From NCBI RefSeq assembly GCF_037126465.1, contig NC_088204.1, forward strand, positions 67,021,807 to 67,085,806: 64,000 nt of DNA, read 5' to 3'. Positions 33,579-45,300 of this stretch are shown in pieces. The notes under the pieces are model-generated. The model was given only the letters and a program-made list of their open reading frames with translations. It was not told the DNA's origin and made no database searches. Made by a program: the position numbers and the translations under genes. This DNA comes from Ornithodoros turicata (taxonomy: Eukaryota; Arthropoda; Arachnida; Ixodida; Argasidae). Each line of letters starts with the position of its first letter. The stretch's first letter is position 1.

Positions 33579-33860
33579 TCAGAGGGACACGTGCTTTGGA
33601 GCGATGGATGTCATTGGAGTAGGTGCTGCTCTGCTGGCCAGATCAACTGCTTTGCATCGGATCATAATAGATGAGTGGTCTAAGTCTTTGATCTGATCTA
33701 ATGCGCTTGATGAGTCAGTAAGTATAACTGCCTTTGCACAGTCGATGCACTTCAGTGCTGCTGCTGCGTGTAGGATTGCGCATAATTCGGCCGTAGTGGA
33801 CGAGGGTGACTTACAGTGAAGTTTAGCTTTCCAACAGTTGCCGGTTTTGGGAATGTTCAC
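33579..33860 (-). pseudogene. LINE RNase H fragment
   Basis: Minus frame of 93 residues with SSTTAELCAILHAAAALK (Glu block) and AVILTDSSSALDQI (Asp block) in RNase H order. It lacks the first Asp block and the C-terminus. Confidence 0.65.
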
Positions 33861-33984
33861 TGCAAATCCGAATCTACAGTCCTGTCTTTCCCGTTTCCTT
33901 TTTTTTTTCTTTTTTCTTTTTTTACGGACCTGCGTTAGTAGTGACGTTGCCCGCCTTGCGAGGCCGACTACGGCAAGCAGTTAC

Positions 33985-34012
33985 ACCACCACCACCACCA
34001 CCACCACCACCG
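33985..34012 (+). repeat. (ACC)n microsatellite
   Basis: Ten ACC units joining the tail of one SINE-like piece (cgaggccgactacggcaag...) to the head of the next at about 34013. Confidence 0.85.
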
Positions 34013-34290
34013 CTTTGCATACCAGCTCGCGCGGCTCAGCTGTTAGCGTGCTGGTCATGTCACGTCCAGACTCGGAGGTACCCGCATTCGAATCCCGGTG
34101 CCGGCTGTGCTGTCTGGGTTTTTTCCTGGGTTTTCCTCAGATGCTTCCAGACATATGTCGGCACAGTTTCCTTAGAAGCCGGCCCAGGACACGCATTTCC
34201 CCAGGGCGTTAGTCCTGACGTTGCCCGTCTGAGCGTGACCGACTACGGCGAGCAGTTGCGTCACCAGCACCGCCTTGCGGCTTAGATAAT
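34013..34290 (+). mobile_element. tRNA-derived SINE
   Basis: The head has ggctcagctgttagcgtgct (A box) and gcattcgaatcccggtg (B box), the internal promoter of RNA polymerase III. The body is ctgggttttttcctgggttt, then gtcggcacagtttcctt, then a 3' part with accgactacggcgagcag. Copies or parts lie at 33945-33985, 46555-46860, 57510-57715, 58905-59030 and 60240-60365. Its layout resembles tRNA-derived SINEs described from hard ticks (Ruka type); this was not checked by alignment. Confidence 0.75.
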
Positions 34291-34617
34291 TCGACGACGG
34301 CGAAGGTGAAGGTGATGCATAGCAATATTCGGCGATGAATATTTCAGCGCACGCGCTCGTTTCGGTAATTTTCAAAATGCAAAATGCTTTCAAATAATAT
34401 CGTCTCCCATTCTGCTATCTCACTTTTTCCCGAAGGCCCCTAATTAAATAGTTAATTAGTGAATTTGAGGTAATTCGTCATCCAGTAGTTATATACTCCC
34501 TTCTAGAGGATGTCCGTCTGGCCGCATAACCCACGTGCAAAAACGGTATATATGCTGCTCTCATAGTGTTTTTATTTAAAAAAAATAAAGGGTAAAAAAA
34601 AAGAAACACTCTGTATA

Positions 34618-35122
34618 TGAAAATATTTAAGAACACTGGCACTCAAGTTCGGGAAAACAAGCTGTCTGCGCAACGATTTTTCGCAATATCGCTCGCGTAA
34701 GGACTGTTCCTTCGAAGTAGCAAGAAGAATGAATTATTTGGGGAACACTTAGAGCGAAGGCAGAACTGTAGAGTTAATTAATATGTACAGCGCGCAACCT
34801 CGCCGCGGGCATAAGAGCGCACAAATAACCTGAGAGTAGCGAGACGTGGTTCAGTATGTGTACAGCGAGTTCACCGCCGGAACCTGTAAGCAGGACATGA
34901 ATAAGTAGTATGAAAAATAAATAGAGCGTATATTATCCACGACGAGGAAGCCAGAGCTTGGACATGACAACTATGAGGACGTAACGTAACAACGTAGCAC
35001 ACACGAACTCAAACCAGTTTACGTTACGTCATTTACGGTTGTTGCGCCCAGACCCAGGCTTCGTCGACATGGTTCTTATCCACCTGCATGCCTGCGTATA
35101 TGCTATTTTTTATCTGTGAGCG
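34618..35122. other. No gene recognised
   Basis: 34982-35020 has inverted acgtaacgtaac / gttacgtcattt-like arms over a short distance. Otherwise nothing. Confidence 0.35.
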
Positions 35123-36378
35123 TATCCCAAGCAGCACGCCAATATTGGTCCAATATTGGACCCATATGGGCTGCCAAGATTGTCAATATTGGTCCAATAT
35201 GGGCTGCCAATATTGGACCAATATGGGGAGCGCAACCAGGCTCCATATTGGACCAATATGGGCTGCCCATATTGGCAAGCCCATTTTGCGCCAATGTTGC
35301 CAATATTTCTGTGATAACACCAACGGGGAGTCCGTGTAATAATAAAGCATTATGCTGTTTAATATTCACCACTGATATTACTTTTGTCTGATTTTTGCTT
35401 TTTATTTCTGCAGATCTAATTGATCCACGATCCACGTTCACATCACTGAAAAAAAAAACAAGAAAAAAGGAAAGAAACACGGCATTGCCCAAACAAACAA
35501 ACAAACAAACAAAAGAAAAAAAAACGAAGAACAGGTGCTACGCCCGCCTTACTGAAGGACACAAGCAGTCCCACGTAACTGCCTATGCCAAAGTCAGAAG
35601 CCTTCATTGGATCGCATTATTCTATGAACTAACAATTTCCAACCCGCTCCGAGAATACAAAGCCGCGAAACACTTTCGTGGCGGTGACGGACACACGCCA
35701 GAGCAATTTACACTGCTTGCAGCAAGTTGAAATCATCTAACTTTACAGAATAGCCATCCCTTCGTATCAAACATTGTGTTTTTTCTTTGACCTGCCGCAA
35801 TTTCGTTATCATTACAGCACCCAGCGACATTTTAGCCCTATGAAACGCCCGTCCGGGCTGTCGCTGCATGCGCATTAGTTGTAGGACACGTGATTACGCT
35901 CAAACAACTCGCTTGCTCTCAGTCGGCTCGACCGATTGGCATTGGCATCGCGAAGGAAGATGGCGGCGACTTTCAAGACGTGGAATGTTGAGGTCTCGAA
36001 TTCTAGCGAACTTTACGTTGGGAATGCCAAGTACGTTGACTGTTTCGAACAATGTGTATCATCTGCGGGAAGTTGTTGAATGTAACGATGTAGTGAATTG
36101 GGTATTTCACACGCTTCAACGTTCAATCTTGCCGTGCTGCTTGGGCATTTGTGCAACACGGCTACGAAACCTGTTCAGTCAATATGGGGTGTACGCGTGC
36201 AATATGGGGCCAATATTCCCAAGATTTTCCCAATATTGGCTCAAAGTGGGCAATATGGGGCCCATATTGCCCATTTTCAGCCAATATGGGGAAAATCTTG
36301 GCGAAACGGGTCCCATATTGGACCCCTATCGCCAATGACCAGCCAATATGGGTCCAATATTGTGTGCTGCTTGGGATA
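35123..36378. mobile_element. 1.26-kb DNA-transposon-like element with CCAATATTGG-rich ends
   Basis: The left end tatcccaagcagcac (35123-35137) is the exact inverse of the right end gtgctgcttgggata (36364-36378). Inside each end is an array of palindromic ccaatattgg / ccaatatggg units (35138-35310 and 36178-36362), in both orientations. Open frames across the arrays translate to QYWSNIGPIW-type repeats, which reflect base composition only. The centre (35400-36170) has no transposase motif; a short frame from ATG 35959 (MAATFKTWNVEVSNSSELYV) is unrecognised. Looks non-autonomous. Superfamily not determined. Confidence 0.7.
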
Positions 36379-36410
36379 TTATTTAGGGTTACGACGCGTT
36401 AACACCCCAA

Positions 36411-36548
36411 CAACACCGAATGTCCTTTGGATGTACGAATATAGTCTTAACAGATTCGTACGTCCGATGGATATCTGAGATACATCCATGGGACGTACGA
36501 ACTCGTTAGGACATTATTCGTACGTTCAGAGGACATTCGGTTTTGTTG
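36411..36548. mobile_element. Small foldback MITE
   Basis: caacaccgaatgtcctttgg pairs with agaggacattcggttttgttg. Inner arms ttcgtacgtccgatgga / tccatgggacgtacgaa also pair. About 138 bp, directly right of the CCAATATTGG element. Confidence 0.75.
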
Positions 36549-37263
36549 AGGCAGCTACGGTTTCGGTGTCGTCACACAAAGGAGATGAGGAAGGGTCATT
36601 TTCACCCGGTGTTGTACCCTTACCAAAATGGTGAGTTTTCGTGCAGCGTACGGCTATCACCTTTTCGAATTCGAAAAAAAAAAGGCACGTCCTATCCAGA
36701 CGCAGTGACAAATGTCACAGCCACAACGAGAAGTTGGGGACAAAATTCATGGGATGACAATGCTTTAGCATTCGACGTTCGTCTTGCTTCTAATTGCTTC
36801 TTGTTTGGCTTCTTTTCTGCTTCTTAAATTTTTATATACTTTGGTATGTATTGTTATGCTCATTAAAGGTCATTTGGTGAACTTTTAGTCTGATTCTTTG
36901 ATTGCATAAACGCTTCTTTTCCGACAATGTAGCTACCAAGACACATATGTGAGTAATTCTACAACAGCAACAACAACTTTATTAGGAGATGATGAATGGG
37001 GAGTTTCATCGCCAGAGTGCGATACTCTACCCCATTGCTGGTGGTGATGCGGGGAATACAATAATGAGCCCCTTCACAATAAGGACCTGCCCAGGCCTGT
37101 ATTCACCGCTATTTTGTGCACACAGGAAGCGTATGTAGACATTACCTAGAAATATTAGGACAGACACATGTCTTTACAGTGACCGAAACATTTATTTAGA
37201 TAATTTGTATCTTCTTACTTCTTTTTTGTTCTTACTTCTTTGTTCTTTCTTAAAGTACATCGT
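36549..37263 (-). repeat. LINE/SINE 3'-end fragment and unassigned DNA
   Basis: 36963-37060 on the minus strand has caatggggtagagtatcgca and a TTGTTGTTG tail, like the 3' end of the LINE at 19240-19330. The remainder has no recognised feature. Confidence 0.45.
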
Positions 37264-37527
37264 TCATATTAGAGGACCAGAAGCCATCGACTTCAGCACG
37301 TCACGCCATCGACGTGTAGCCTCAGCTCTTTCCGCTAAACGTTGCTTCTTCTGGTCTGCACTCTCAGCAGGACGCTTCTGACGCTTTACTTCATCTTCCG
37401 CTGCTAACAAAAGTTGCCTCTGCTCTTCAGTTTCAGACTCAAGCTTTCGGCGCATAGCTCCAGCGTTTCGTTGCCCCCGCTGTTTTGCAATTGAAGTAGG
37501 GCCACTAGGACAAGGCCCGAGATCCAT
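37264..37527 (-). CDS. Small protein with two STPR-like 23-residue repeats
   Basis: The start chosen is the internal ATG giving MDLGPCPSGPTS; an upstream in-frame ATG at 37569 would add 14 residues (MYHVVWQFKLQRSP). Two consecutive 23-residue units follow: the first opens ESETEEQRQLLLAAEDEVK and ends in RQKR, the second opens PAESADQKKQRLAERAEAT and ends in RRWR. The pattern (E-x-x-Q-R/K... L-A-x... R-x-x-R) matches STPR (score-and-three-amino-acid-peptide repeat) domains, known as helical DNA-binding repeats in the silkworm FMBP-1 factor and widespread in arthropods. With only two repeats it may be one exon of a longer gene, a truncated copy, or part of a transposon-borne gene. No polyadenylation signal is convincing. 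Confidence 0.5.
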   Translation of the reverse strand: MDLGPCPSGPTSIAKQRGQRNAGAMRRKLESETEEQRQLLLAAEDEVKRQKRPAESADQKKQRLAERAEATRRWRDVLKSMASGPLI

Positions 37528-37573
37528 TGGAGAACGTTGCAGTTTAAACTGCCACACGACATGATACACAAAC

Positions 37574-37768
37574 TCAGCCGCTTACGAAATTCTCGGGGAA
37601 CTCACGAGACATGACTGAAGACGTCCAGAGACGAGGCGCAACTGACGAAGTCTCCCGCCCCAGATGCCGTCGCTCCGCGATTCCACGTGAAGCGTCGAGC
37701 AGGTACGAGAAGAGTGAATCAGCTTGCGGAGCGCAGCCTGGTTCGCTGTTCTCCGTCACGTGACTCAC
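37574..37768 (-). CDS. Possible upstream exon of the STPR-type ORF
   Basis: A 64-residue frame (MSHVTENSEPGCAPQADSLF...) directly upstream in another frame. Near its end (37577-37582) the minus strand reads gaatttc-GTAAGC, a plausible donor, so it could splice over the frame break. The link is inference only. Confidence 0.25.
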   Translation of the reverse strand: MSHVTENSEPGCAPQADSLFSYLLDASRGIAERRHLGRETSSVAPRLWTSSVMSREFPENFVSG

Positions 37769-38999
37769 TGTACACGGACACCTCGGTCAGCCCACTACGA
37801 CGCCGGCTTTTCCTCAAAATGGGGCTTCTAGCGCAATAAAAGTTTACGTAACACGGCACTGGCATATTTTTTATAGGAGTTCCCTGTTCCCTGATATGTT
37901 TTTTAGGAGCCCCCTACTAGCTATCAGGAAAAGATCTAACATGTGACCGGCTATTCTTTCCATCCCTCAGTATGTGTGTCCACTCCTCTTTGCTGCTACG
38001 GTGTCGCTCCAATGGAGAAAAGCGACAACTCGGTGTTTCGTAAACTTTTGTCCCAAGCTGTACAATCCAGCAAAAGGTCATGGCCATGTCTTTTTAGGCT
38101 GCAAGGGAATCGTTCAAATCGACTGTACAACGAGAGGAACCCTGCTGTGAGCCTGCAGTGTTACACGGCACCCTCCTGCACTGACACGCGCCACAACAAC
38201 AACAACAACAACATATAAACTGAAAATAGAACGAAAGAAGGAGAGAGAAAGCTGTGGTATGTTGAGTCGTAATGCTCGCTTGCCACCCGCACGACATTGC
38301 GCCGGTCAACACAACAGTTGTTCCAAAGGCTCCCGTGTGGGAACGTGGGTTCAGTCAACCAATTCAATCAACTTTTAGTTTTCCTTTGTGGGTGGAACAA
38401 AGAGCCAAAAGCAGCCAGTAAGGTTTGACAAAGGTTCCTGGAGATCAATCACTTAGCCTACAGGCAAGACCTCGCACCCAGCGATCATCGCTTGCTCTCA
38501 AAACTGAAGTTTCATTTTCAGGGAATGAAGTTCCACTATGAGGACGAGGTCAATGATGTCAGCCTCTAACATTCTGGCATTTTGACATAGACAGTGGCAT
38601 ATTTTCTCAAAGGCAACAGAGGACTGACAACAGAGAGCGGCGCGAGACTTGTCTCGGAGTAAATTGGCATTACATTGAAAAGAAGCGCGGTTGTTTTGTT
38701 GCTATCTCTTTCTCTCACGTTCTGCAAGACACGCAAATCATATCCCTCTATATATCATGCACGGTGACGTAACTGTATCTTTCAAGGTAAAAAGGCAACA
38801 GCGCTCAGATTACTTCGCAACTCAACATCGGATAACCTTACTTGCGGCCCGTCTGAGCGAAGTCCCATAAGGTCCAACATTCTTATGACCTACTTCCCTT
38901 CCTGCTTCTGTTCTGATATACACTCCCATCAAGCAAAGGTACTATTAACTGACACCCTGCGTAAGGGAGCCTACTGGTTAGGCCCATCGGTCGAAAAGC
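37769..38999. other. Upstream region of the fucosidase gene
   Basis: No coding frame. 38191-38212 is a (CAA)n run. A tatatat at 38749-38755 lies about 245 bases before the fucosidase ATG and could be a TATA box, with no other support. The 5' UTR and promoter of the gene should lie here. Confidence 0.3.
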
Positions 39000-39337
39000 A
39001 TGACTCTGTATACCGTACTCTTCTGGATGTGTACCCTGGTGTTGCTGAGCAGAGCTCGGTACGAGCCAAACTGGAAGTCCCTGGACACGAGGCCGCTGCC
39101 TTCGTGGTACGATGAAGCCAAGATCGGGATTTTTGTGCACTGGGGAGTGTTTTCGGTACCCAGCTTCGGGAACGAGTGGTTTTGGATGAACTGGGTCAGG
39201 AAGAGACCGGGTGTAGTGAAGTTCATGAAGACGAACTACAAGCCAGGCTTCACCTACCCCGACTTCGCACCCCACTTTACGGCGGAGTTCTTTGACCCAG
39301 GAGAATGGGCTGACATTTTTGCTCGATCGGGAGCGAG
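39000..39337 (+). CDS. Fuca: Fucosidase exon 1
   Basis: Starts at the ATG before the signal peptide ([10 protein letters not shown]...), codes residues 1-112 plus two bases of R113, and ends AG|gtacgt. Includes [17 protein letters not shown]. Confidence 0.9.
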
Positions 39338-42300
39338 GTACGTCTCGCCTGCTTGTAACGTTACTTTGTCATCCATAGTGAATGCGAATTTTTGAGATTT
39401 CAAGAACACGTTTACAAAGTGGGAGATTTCTGCTTATGCTTGATGATGGTAGAAGGAAAATTATTGTGATATGAACCCGCTCACCGATGGACAAGCTTCT
39501 CCAGATCTAGTACAAGAAAGAAAAAAAAAACGGAAGGAAAAAAAAAGTCGAAAAAGACGAGAGCCCGCTATGGTCTGTGAAGTTGCAATCCGACACCGTG
39601 ACATTCTTGAGTATGTGCGAGGTATAAGCATTGTTAGAGATTAGCACTCTGTCAGCTTCAATGCCATAAAAGTCAATACAATGAGAACATGTATAATATA
39701 AGAATTAATGATTTTCCCTCGTGTCACGTAACGTACTTCTCTTTTAATTGATTCGTTCTGCCAGAATTTGGAATTCCCCCAAGCACAGAACGGGAAGAGC
39801 AACGAGCATAGAACTTGGGAACGCGGCTTATCACATCGTTGCACAAATGCCTGTGACAATTATCCAGCGTACCTCGCGGTGAAGTGTCACAACCACTTTA
39901 ATATCATCAAAGCAAGTACTAACTGGCGCTCAGCGGTATTTGCGCATGCTACATTGATATTGTCCTGGAATGTTGAAGCTGTCGCATCAGACACAAAGCC
40001 CTTAGTTTTTCAAGCCCCCATACATGCCGCAGACATGCGGCTACAGGAACAGAGACACTATATATTAATAAGGCACATTCCATGCGTGATGCGACCGCGT
40101 TCGTAGGGGCGTTACGAGGCTTGAGTGACAGACTATGCGGTAACTCGACGTCAAGGTTGCAGGGGAAATTATCCTACAATACGTTGTAATTACGACAGAG
40201 AGCCTAATTAGCTTTATCGCACACTACATCGCACTTCATCGTACTTCATGCAGCTTCGTCGTTCTTTGTGTCTTACTGCCCATGCAGTTGTTGCAACAGG
40301 CATATTTTTCATTTTTCTTTCAAATACAGGTATGTAGTCCTGACGAGCAAACATCACGAAGGGTACGCACTCTGGCCTTCGAAAGTGTCCTGGAACTGGA
40401 ATTCCATGGACGTTGGACCGAAGAGAGATCTAGTAGGTGAGACAACACAAACTTAGAGCTTGTACTCCAGTGCAAAGCAGTTTTGCCACCACGTACCGGT
40501 ACAACTCTGGTGGCGCCGAATCACACTGCGAATCGTAATGAATTCTAAATAAAGTGTACTAGTGTTGACGTTCAATAAATTTCCTTAAACAATCACACGG
40601 TGCACATGTAAAACAGTTCGTATACCTAAACTTATTTTCAGGGGAGTGCGTTGGAGGATTGCATTCACACCGAGTCTGGAATGTGTAGTAGAGACACGCG
40701 AATCTGCACAGTAGTACTTCAAGGGACTTTCGGTCTCAATAGACCTCTACCCGAGAAACGTCATCATGACGTTGGTAGACAGACCGAAACTGAAACAGAT
40801 CGGAAGGGGAGGGCTGGGTTCCACGAATGGCCACTTGTTCGCTGCCTCCTACTGAAAGAAAAGTAGGGTCGAAGGTCGCGTCCCTTTCAGGGACCGTCGT
40901 AATCCCCTCAAGATAGTGGTTTTCGGGTGCGACGTTGTTCGCCCCTAGCTGGCTAGCTTCAGCAGCTTCTAGCTAGCGTAGTTCAACTCTAGCAATACCA
41001 AATACCACATTGGTGGCGCTGTCGAACACTATGCATTTGCTTACAAACACATTTGTTTACAAACAGGGAGAGGTCTATTGGGTTTGATCTAAGTCTGCAT
41101 GCAATGCCGGTACTGCTAAAAATATAAGCCATAACTGTTCATCTCTCCCCTAAGAAGTGGTGGTCAGTGATGATTGAAACTTGTAGATTTTATAAATTGT
41201 TCTAAACTGTGTAGAATTTTTTTTTGAATATTTGGCCAATTTGATTGCAATCCCTTGTTTTTCTAACGCGTGCTTCCCAGGTGACCTCGCTAAAGCCATA
41301 AGATCCCAGACGAACCTGCACTTCGGCGTCTACCACTCCTTGTTGGAATGGTTCAACCCGTTATATTTACAAGACAAGGCAAACAAGTGGAGGACCAACC
41401 ATTTTGTCCAGGCGAGTCATGATGCCTATGAAGCCAAGTAAGGTTAATGCAGAACAGGAAACAACCTGGAGAAGGCTGTCTTTTGGCAATGTTTCATGTA
41501 AACCTGCTTACAGTTATTAATTGTTACTTGGTAGCATTGGCTTTGAGTCGGAGCGCTCATAGTTCTCTAGTTTCAGAGAAATGTACCAGTCAAAGCATTT
41601 ATCACAAAAACACAAGTGTACGGTGAACAACAGCCGTGCACCCACCATTGAGAACTCTCGTGCAACACTATGCGAAGCCTTGGGCTCGCACAGAAGCCGA
41701 ACTACAGAAGAGGGGCATCTCTGGAACCACAGGGGCTCCCTACACTGTTAAAGCAGAGGGGGGGGGGGGGGGGTACTTGCAGAATAAGCTCGCCGTTGTT
41801 GGCCACACTGAAGTGGGCGTCGTCACGACTATAGCAGAAAAAAAAAAAAAAAGAAAGAACTCAAAACACACAGAAAGGACGGACGGATGGAGGATGAGGA
41901 TGCGTTGAGGGTGCACGAGTTCGTCGGGGAGAGCAAAGTATTAGATGGGTCGTTGAGCAAGGCCCGCCTTCTGCAGAAAGAGACTGAGGTTAAAACAGAA
42001 CTTCACCACATAGCAAGCTCCTAGCCAACCATCATTCCGAATAATATCAATCTGTGTCCTGATTTGTCCAAAACAGGGTGGAGGCGCCTATCTGGGGGGG
42101 GGGGGGGGGGGGGGCTATATTTATTAGACGAAAAGGAAAAAAAACGAGGGAAAGGTCAGCCAAACGAGACGTCGGCTTGCTGTTCCAGAAATAAATAAAT
42201 AAAGTAAGAAAGAAAATTAAGAAATACTAAATAAATAGAAAGAAAAGAAAAGAATTAAAGAAAGAAAGAAATAGATAGGCGCCTCCTCCCATATTCAACA

Positions 42301-45300
42301 AATCAATACACAGTGATGATACATTCGGAATGATGGTTGGCTATGAGCGTGCTATGTGGTGAAGCTCTGTTTTAACAGTGTACCATACACATACACATGA
42401 CCATAAAAATGATACGACGACGTACCCTGGGAATATCAACATTTATTTGTGGTGACTAACTAAAGAAGTAGAAATTCGAAAGCACACTCAGAGGTGATAC
42501 TACGAATTATTTTTTTTTAAATTCGATCCAATATTTTTCTAATGTAGATGGCGACACGCAGACATCCGGTTCACATCCACACTCTTAAAAATGAACTTCA
42601 CCGCATAGCGCGCGCCTGCCCAACCATCATCTCGAATGATATCGTTATCTGCCCCGATTTGTTGAAAACGGGAGGCGTACACTTTTTTGTGACACGTATG
42701 CTGTTCATAATTGTCACAGAAAAGGCGTACGCCTCTCGTTTTCAACAAATCAGGGCAGATAACGATATCATTTGTGATGATTGTTGACTAGGAGCGTGCT
42801 GTGCGGTGAAGTTAATTTTTAAGAGTGCAGGTGAGCGACGTAAAAGGAACCGCTGGTATTAATCGCTCCATCCTCTGTGCGAGTGTATACTTCCACCAAC
42901 ATGTGTGACCTCCTTGCTTTTGAACGATAGGCGGTTCGTGGATGGTAATAGATCGCTACCCGAGAAACGTAATGATGACGTTGGTGACCGAAACAAAAAA
43001 TCGGGGAGAGAGGGCTAGGTTCCACGAATGGGCACTTGTTCGCTGCCTCCCATTGAAAGAAAAGTAGGACCGAAGGTCGCGTCCCTTTCAGGGACCACCG
43101 TAATCCCATGAAGACCGTGGCTTTAGGGCGCGACCTTGTTGGCCCCTAGCTTCCAGCGTAGTTCAACTCTACCAAATTGGTGGCGCTGTCGAACACTATG
43201 ACGTCATGTGTTTACAAACAGGGAGAGGTCTATTTTAGGTAACAAGTCTACTAGTAGTTGCGTACTCTCGTTGGCAGATGCTCATGTCCTACCGGCCATA
43301 CAATCGGCCTACAAAACCAGCATTTGTGCTGGTCTGCTCAGCAATCTGCTCTCATAGCTATCTTTATTAAAAATCTGTAACGGGTCAAAAAAAGAAATCA
43401 CCCTGTATTTCATTCTCCCGTGGATTCTAGCAAAGTATATTTGGAGCGTGTAGCTTTGCCGTGTGGTTGATTTCTACCCGCTCCCATAAGTAATAAGCAC
43501 TATCAGTCCCTGCAAAGACCAGTAGAAAGAGTCAGCTAGCTGTGAGCCAGTTAAAGAACATCAGGTGCTGGGGACGATGCTTATCTATGCAGTACAGGAA
43601 ACCACGATGGACAATCACAATATAGTGCATTCTAGACACACTCGAGATACTCGACACTCTGTAGACATCGCGCTAGACTATGGACTCTCTATGGACACTT
43701 GACACTGGACACTATCTCTAATTGACACTTGATGATACTTACCCTTTTTGGACACCCTACGGCACAAATAGCGAGCTCTTTAAAGACGCGTCACAGCGGC
43801 AACATATCCCGGTCATCAACCTGGTGAATAACGCCACGTTTTCGAACATGTTTCAGGGAAAAACCATGGTCGAACTCTACGACTTGGTGAATAATTACAG
43901 GCCAGAAGTGATCTGGTCTGACGGGGACTGGGAAGCTCGGGATACTTATTGGAACAGTACGGCTTTCCTCGCTTGGCTCTACAACGACAGGTGAGGGCAT
44001 GGAGACTATGAAGTAGTATGCGGTGCTACACTCTAAGAAAAAAATATAGAATTTCCATTTCTTGCCAATCCACGCGTGCCTTCTCCTCCGCGGGTAGACG
44101 CGGCGTCGTCCCTTTCCTTTGCTTCTTTCTCTCACGTTTGCTCTAAGAAAAAAAAAAGGTAGAATTTCCTACCCAAGCTGATAGAACGTCAGTTTCTACT
44201 CTGCAGTTTCTTTCTACTCTGCAGTTATACCGAAAAGGTAAAATTGGTTTGAGTAGAAAGTGTTTGCAATACAGCTCTACCGAGATGGGTAGAAAATTCT
44301 GCGTTTTTTTTTTCTTTCTTAGGGTGCACATCAACCAATGTACTGTCAAGTATTCAATTTGATATGTGTCTACTTCGCTATTCTTAGCAACGTTCGATAC
44401 ACGATTTCGACCAACAGAACTTCTACTCCCTACGCGGGTCCTCCGATGTCATCTAAACATTTTGCGATAAATTAAAGGAGCAATGACGTGACGTTTAACA
44501 TCGCTCGAAATCCTACCTCGTCTGTTAAGCTGTCCACCAGGAGTCACCATGCAAACTATTTTGGCTCTGTGGTACGTTATAGGTGTGCAATCGAATTTAC
44601 AAAAAAAAAAAAAAAAGAAGAGAAGAAAGTCGGAGAAAGCAACCGCAGTCGGCCGACAAGATGCTCTCGTGACGTGATGAAGGCTCCGCGCTTTGTCTCT
44701 TTGTTTTTTCTTTGCACGCGCCGCTTATGCATGCTTGAGCTGTGCCGCCGTACGTCACTTGTCACGTGAGGAGAGTATCATATACGTCACGAAGTCCTCT
44801 CATTCTGTGATGCGCTCTTTTCATAAGGAGAAGGATTTTTCAAATGTGTCCGGAACGTAGCCCTCGCGCTCGCTCTGTAGGTCACCCACCCTCATCGTTC
44901 TTACGCAGGAACTCATTTTATTCGTTCGAGGACACTCTGCGCCGAAAAAAGTAAACAAAGTGGGCGTTACCCCAGTGCTCCTTTAAATCAGCATGGATAC
45001 GCTAATGCGATAATTGCAGTAGTTATGCATTTTAATGATTTTCGTTTTAGAGCACCTTGCGAATAGACTGGTTTTGTGTTGTAGAGGGAGCAGGGCATCT
45101 GTCAAGGTACAAGGTTGCACGTTTTTGTGCTATTTCATAACCACTCATTGTTGATGAGAAACACTAACGCGAATATGAGCTGAAGAATGGACGTTGCAAA
45201 AGTGCGCACAAAAATAGAAGGGGGTGGGGTTATGTCGAAATTGGCTCGACGTTGTTGACTATGCACACGGGTGGGCGTCGTCACGATTATAGCCAGAAAG

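Larger units (their letters stand above)
32881..34617. mobile_element. Large composite foldback element with nested insertions
   Basis: The two ends are inverted relative to each other: agagtgttttttttgtag at 32885 against the inverse of ctctgtata at 34609, then gcggacatcctcttgaag (33167) against the inverse of 34503-34520, then 33341-33515 against the inverse of 34312-34498 (gtacctaactac..., gagatggcagaatgggagac). The arms total several hundred bases. Between and within them sit a hairpin (32911-33083), a second hairpin (33244-33333), a minus-strand LINE scrap and a SINE. No transposase frame. Confidence 0.5.

Noticed and set aside
35116..36478. Frames coding QYW-NIGPIW-type repeat peptides
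   Set aside because: Produced by the CCAATATTGG arrays in several frames and both strands; not a protein.
41412..41437. Extension of fucosidase exon 3 to the GT donor (adds ASHDAYEA)
   Set aside because: Breaks the frame into exon 4 and inserts residues absent from relatives; kept only as a possible alternative donor.
4822..42827. Spaced near-identical palindromes suggestive of a CRISPR array
   Set aside because: Copies are about 250 bp, thousands of bases apart and have transposon ends; this is a eukaryotic MITE family.
44029..44326. Member of palindromic family P because of the similar CACTCT start
   Set aside because: The rest of the terminus (AAGAAA against TAAAAATGAAC) and the body differ, so it is a separate MITE.
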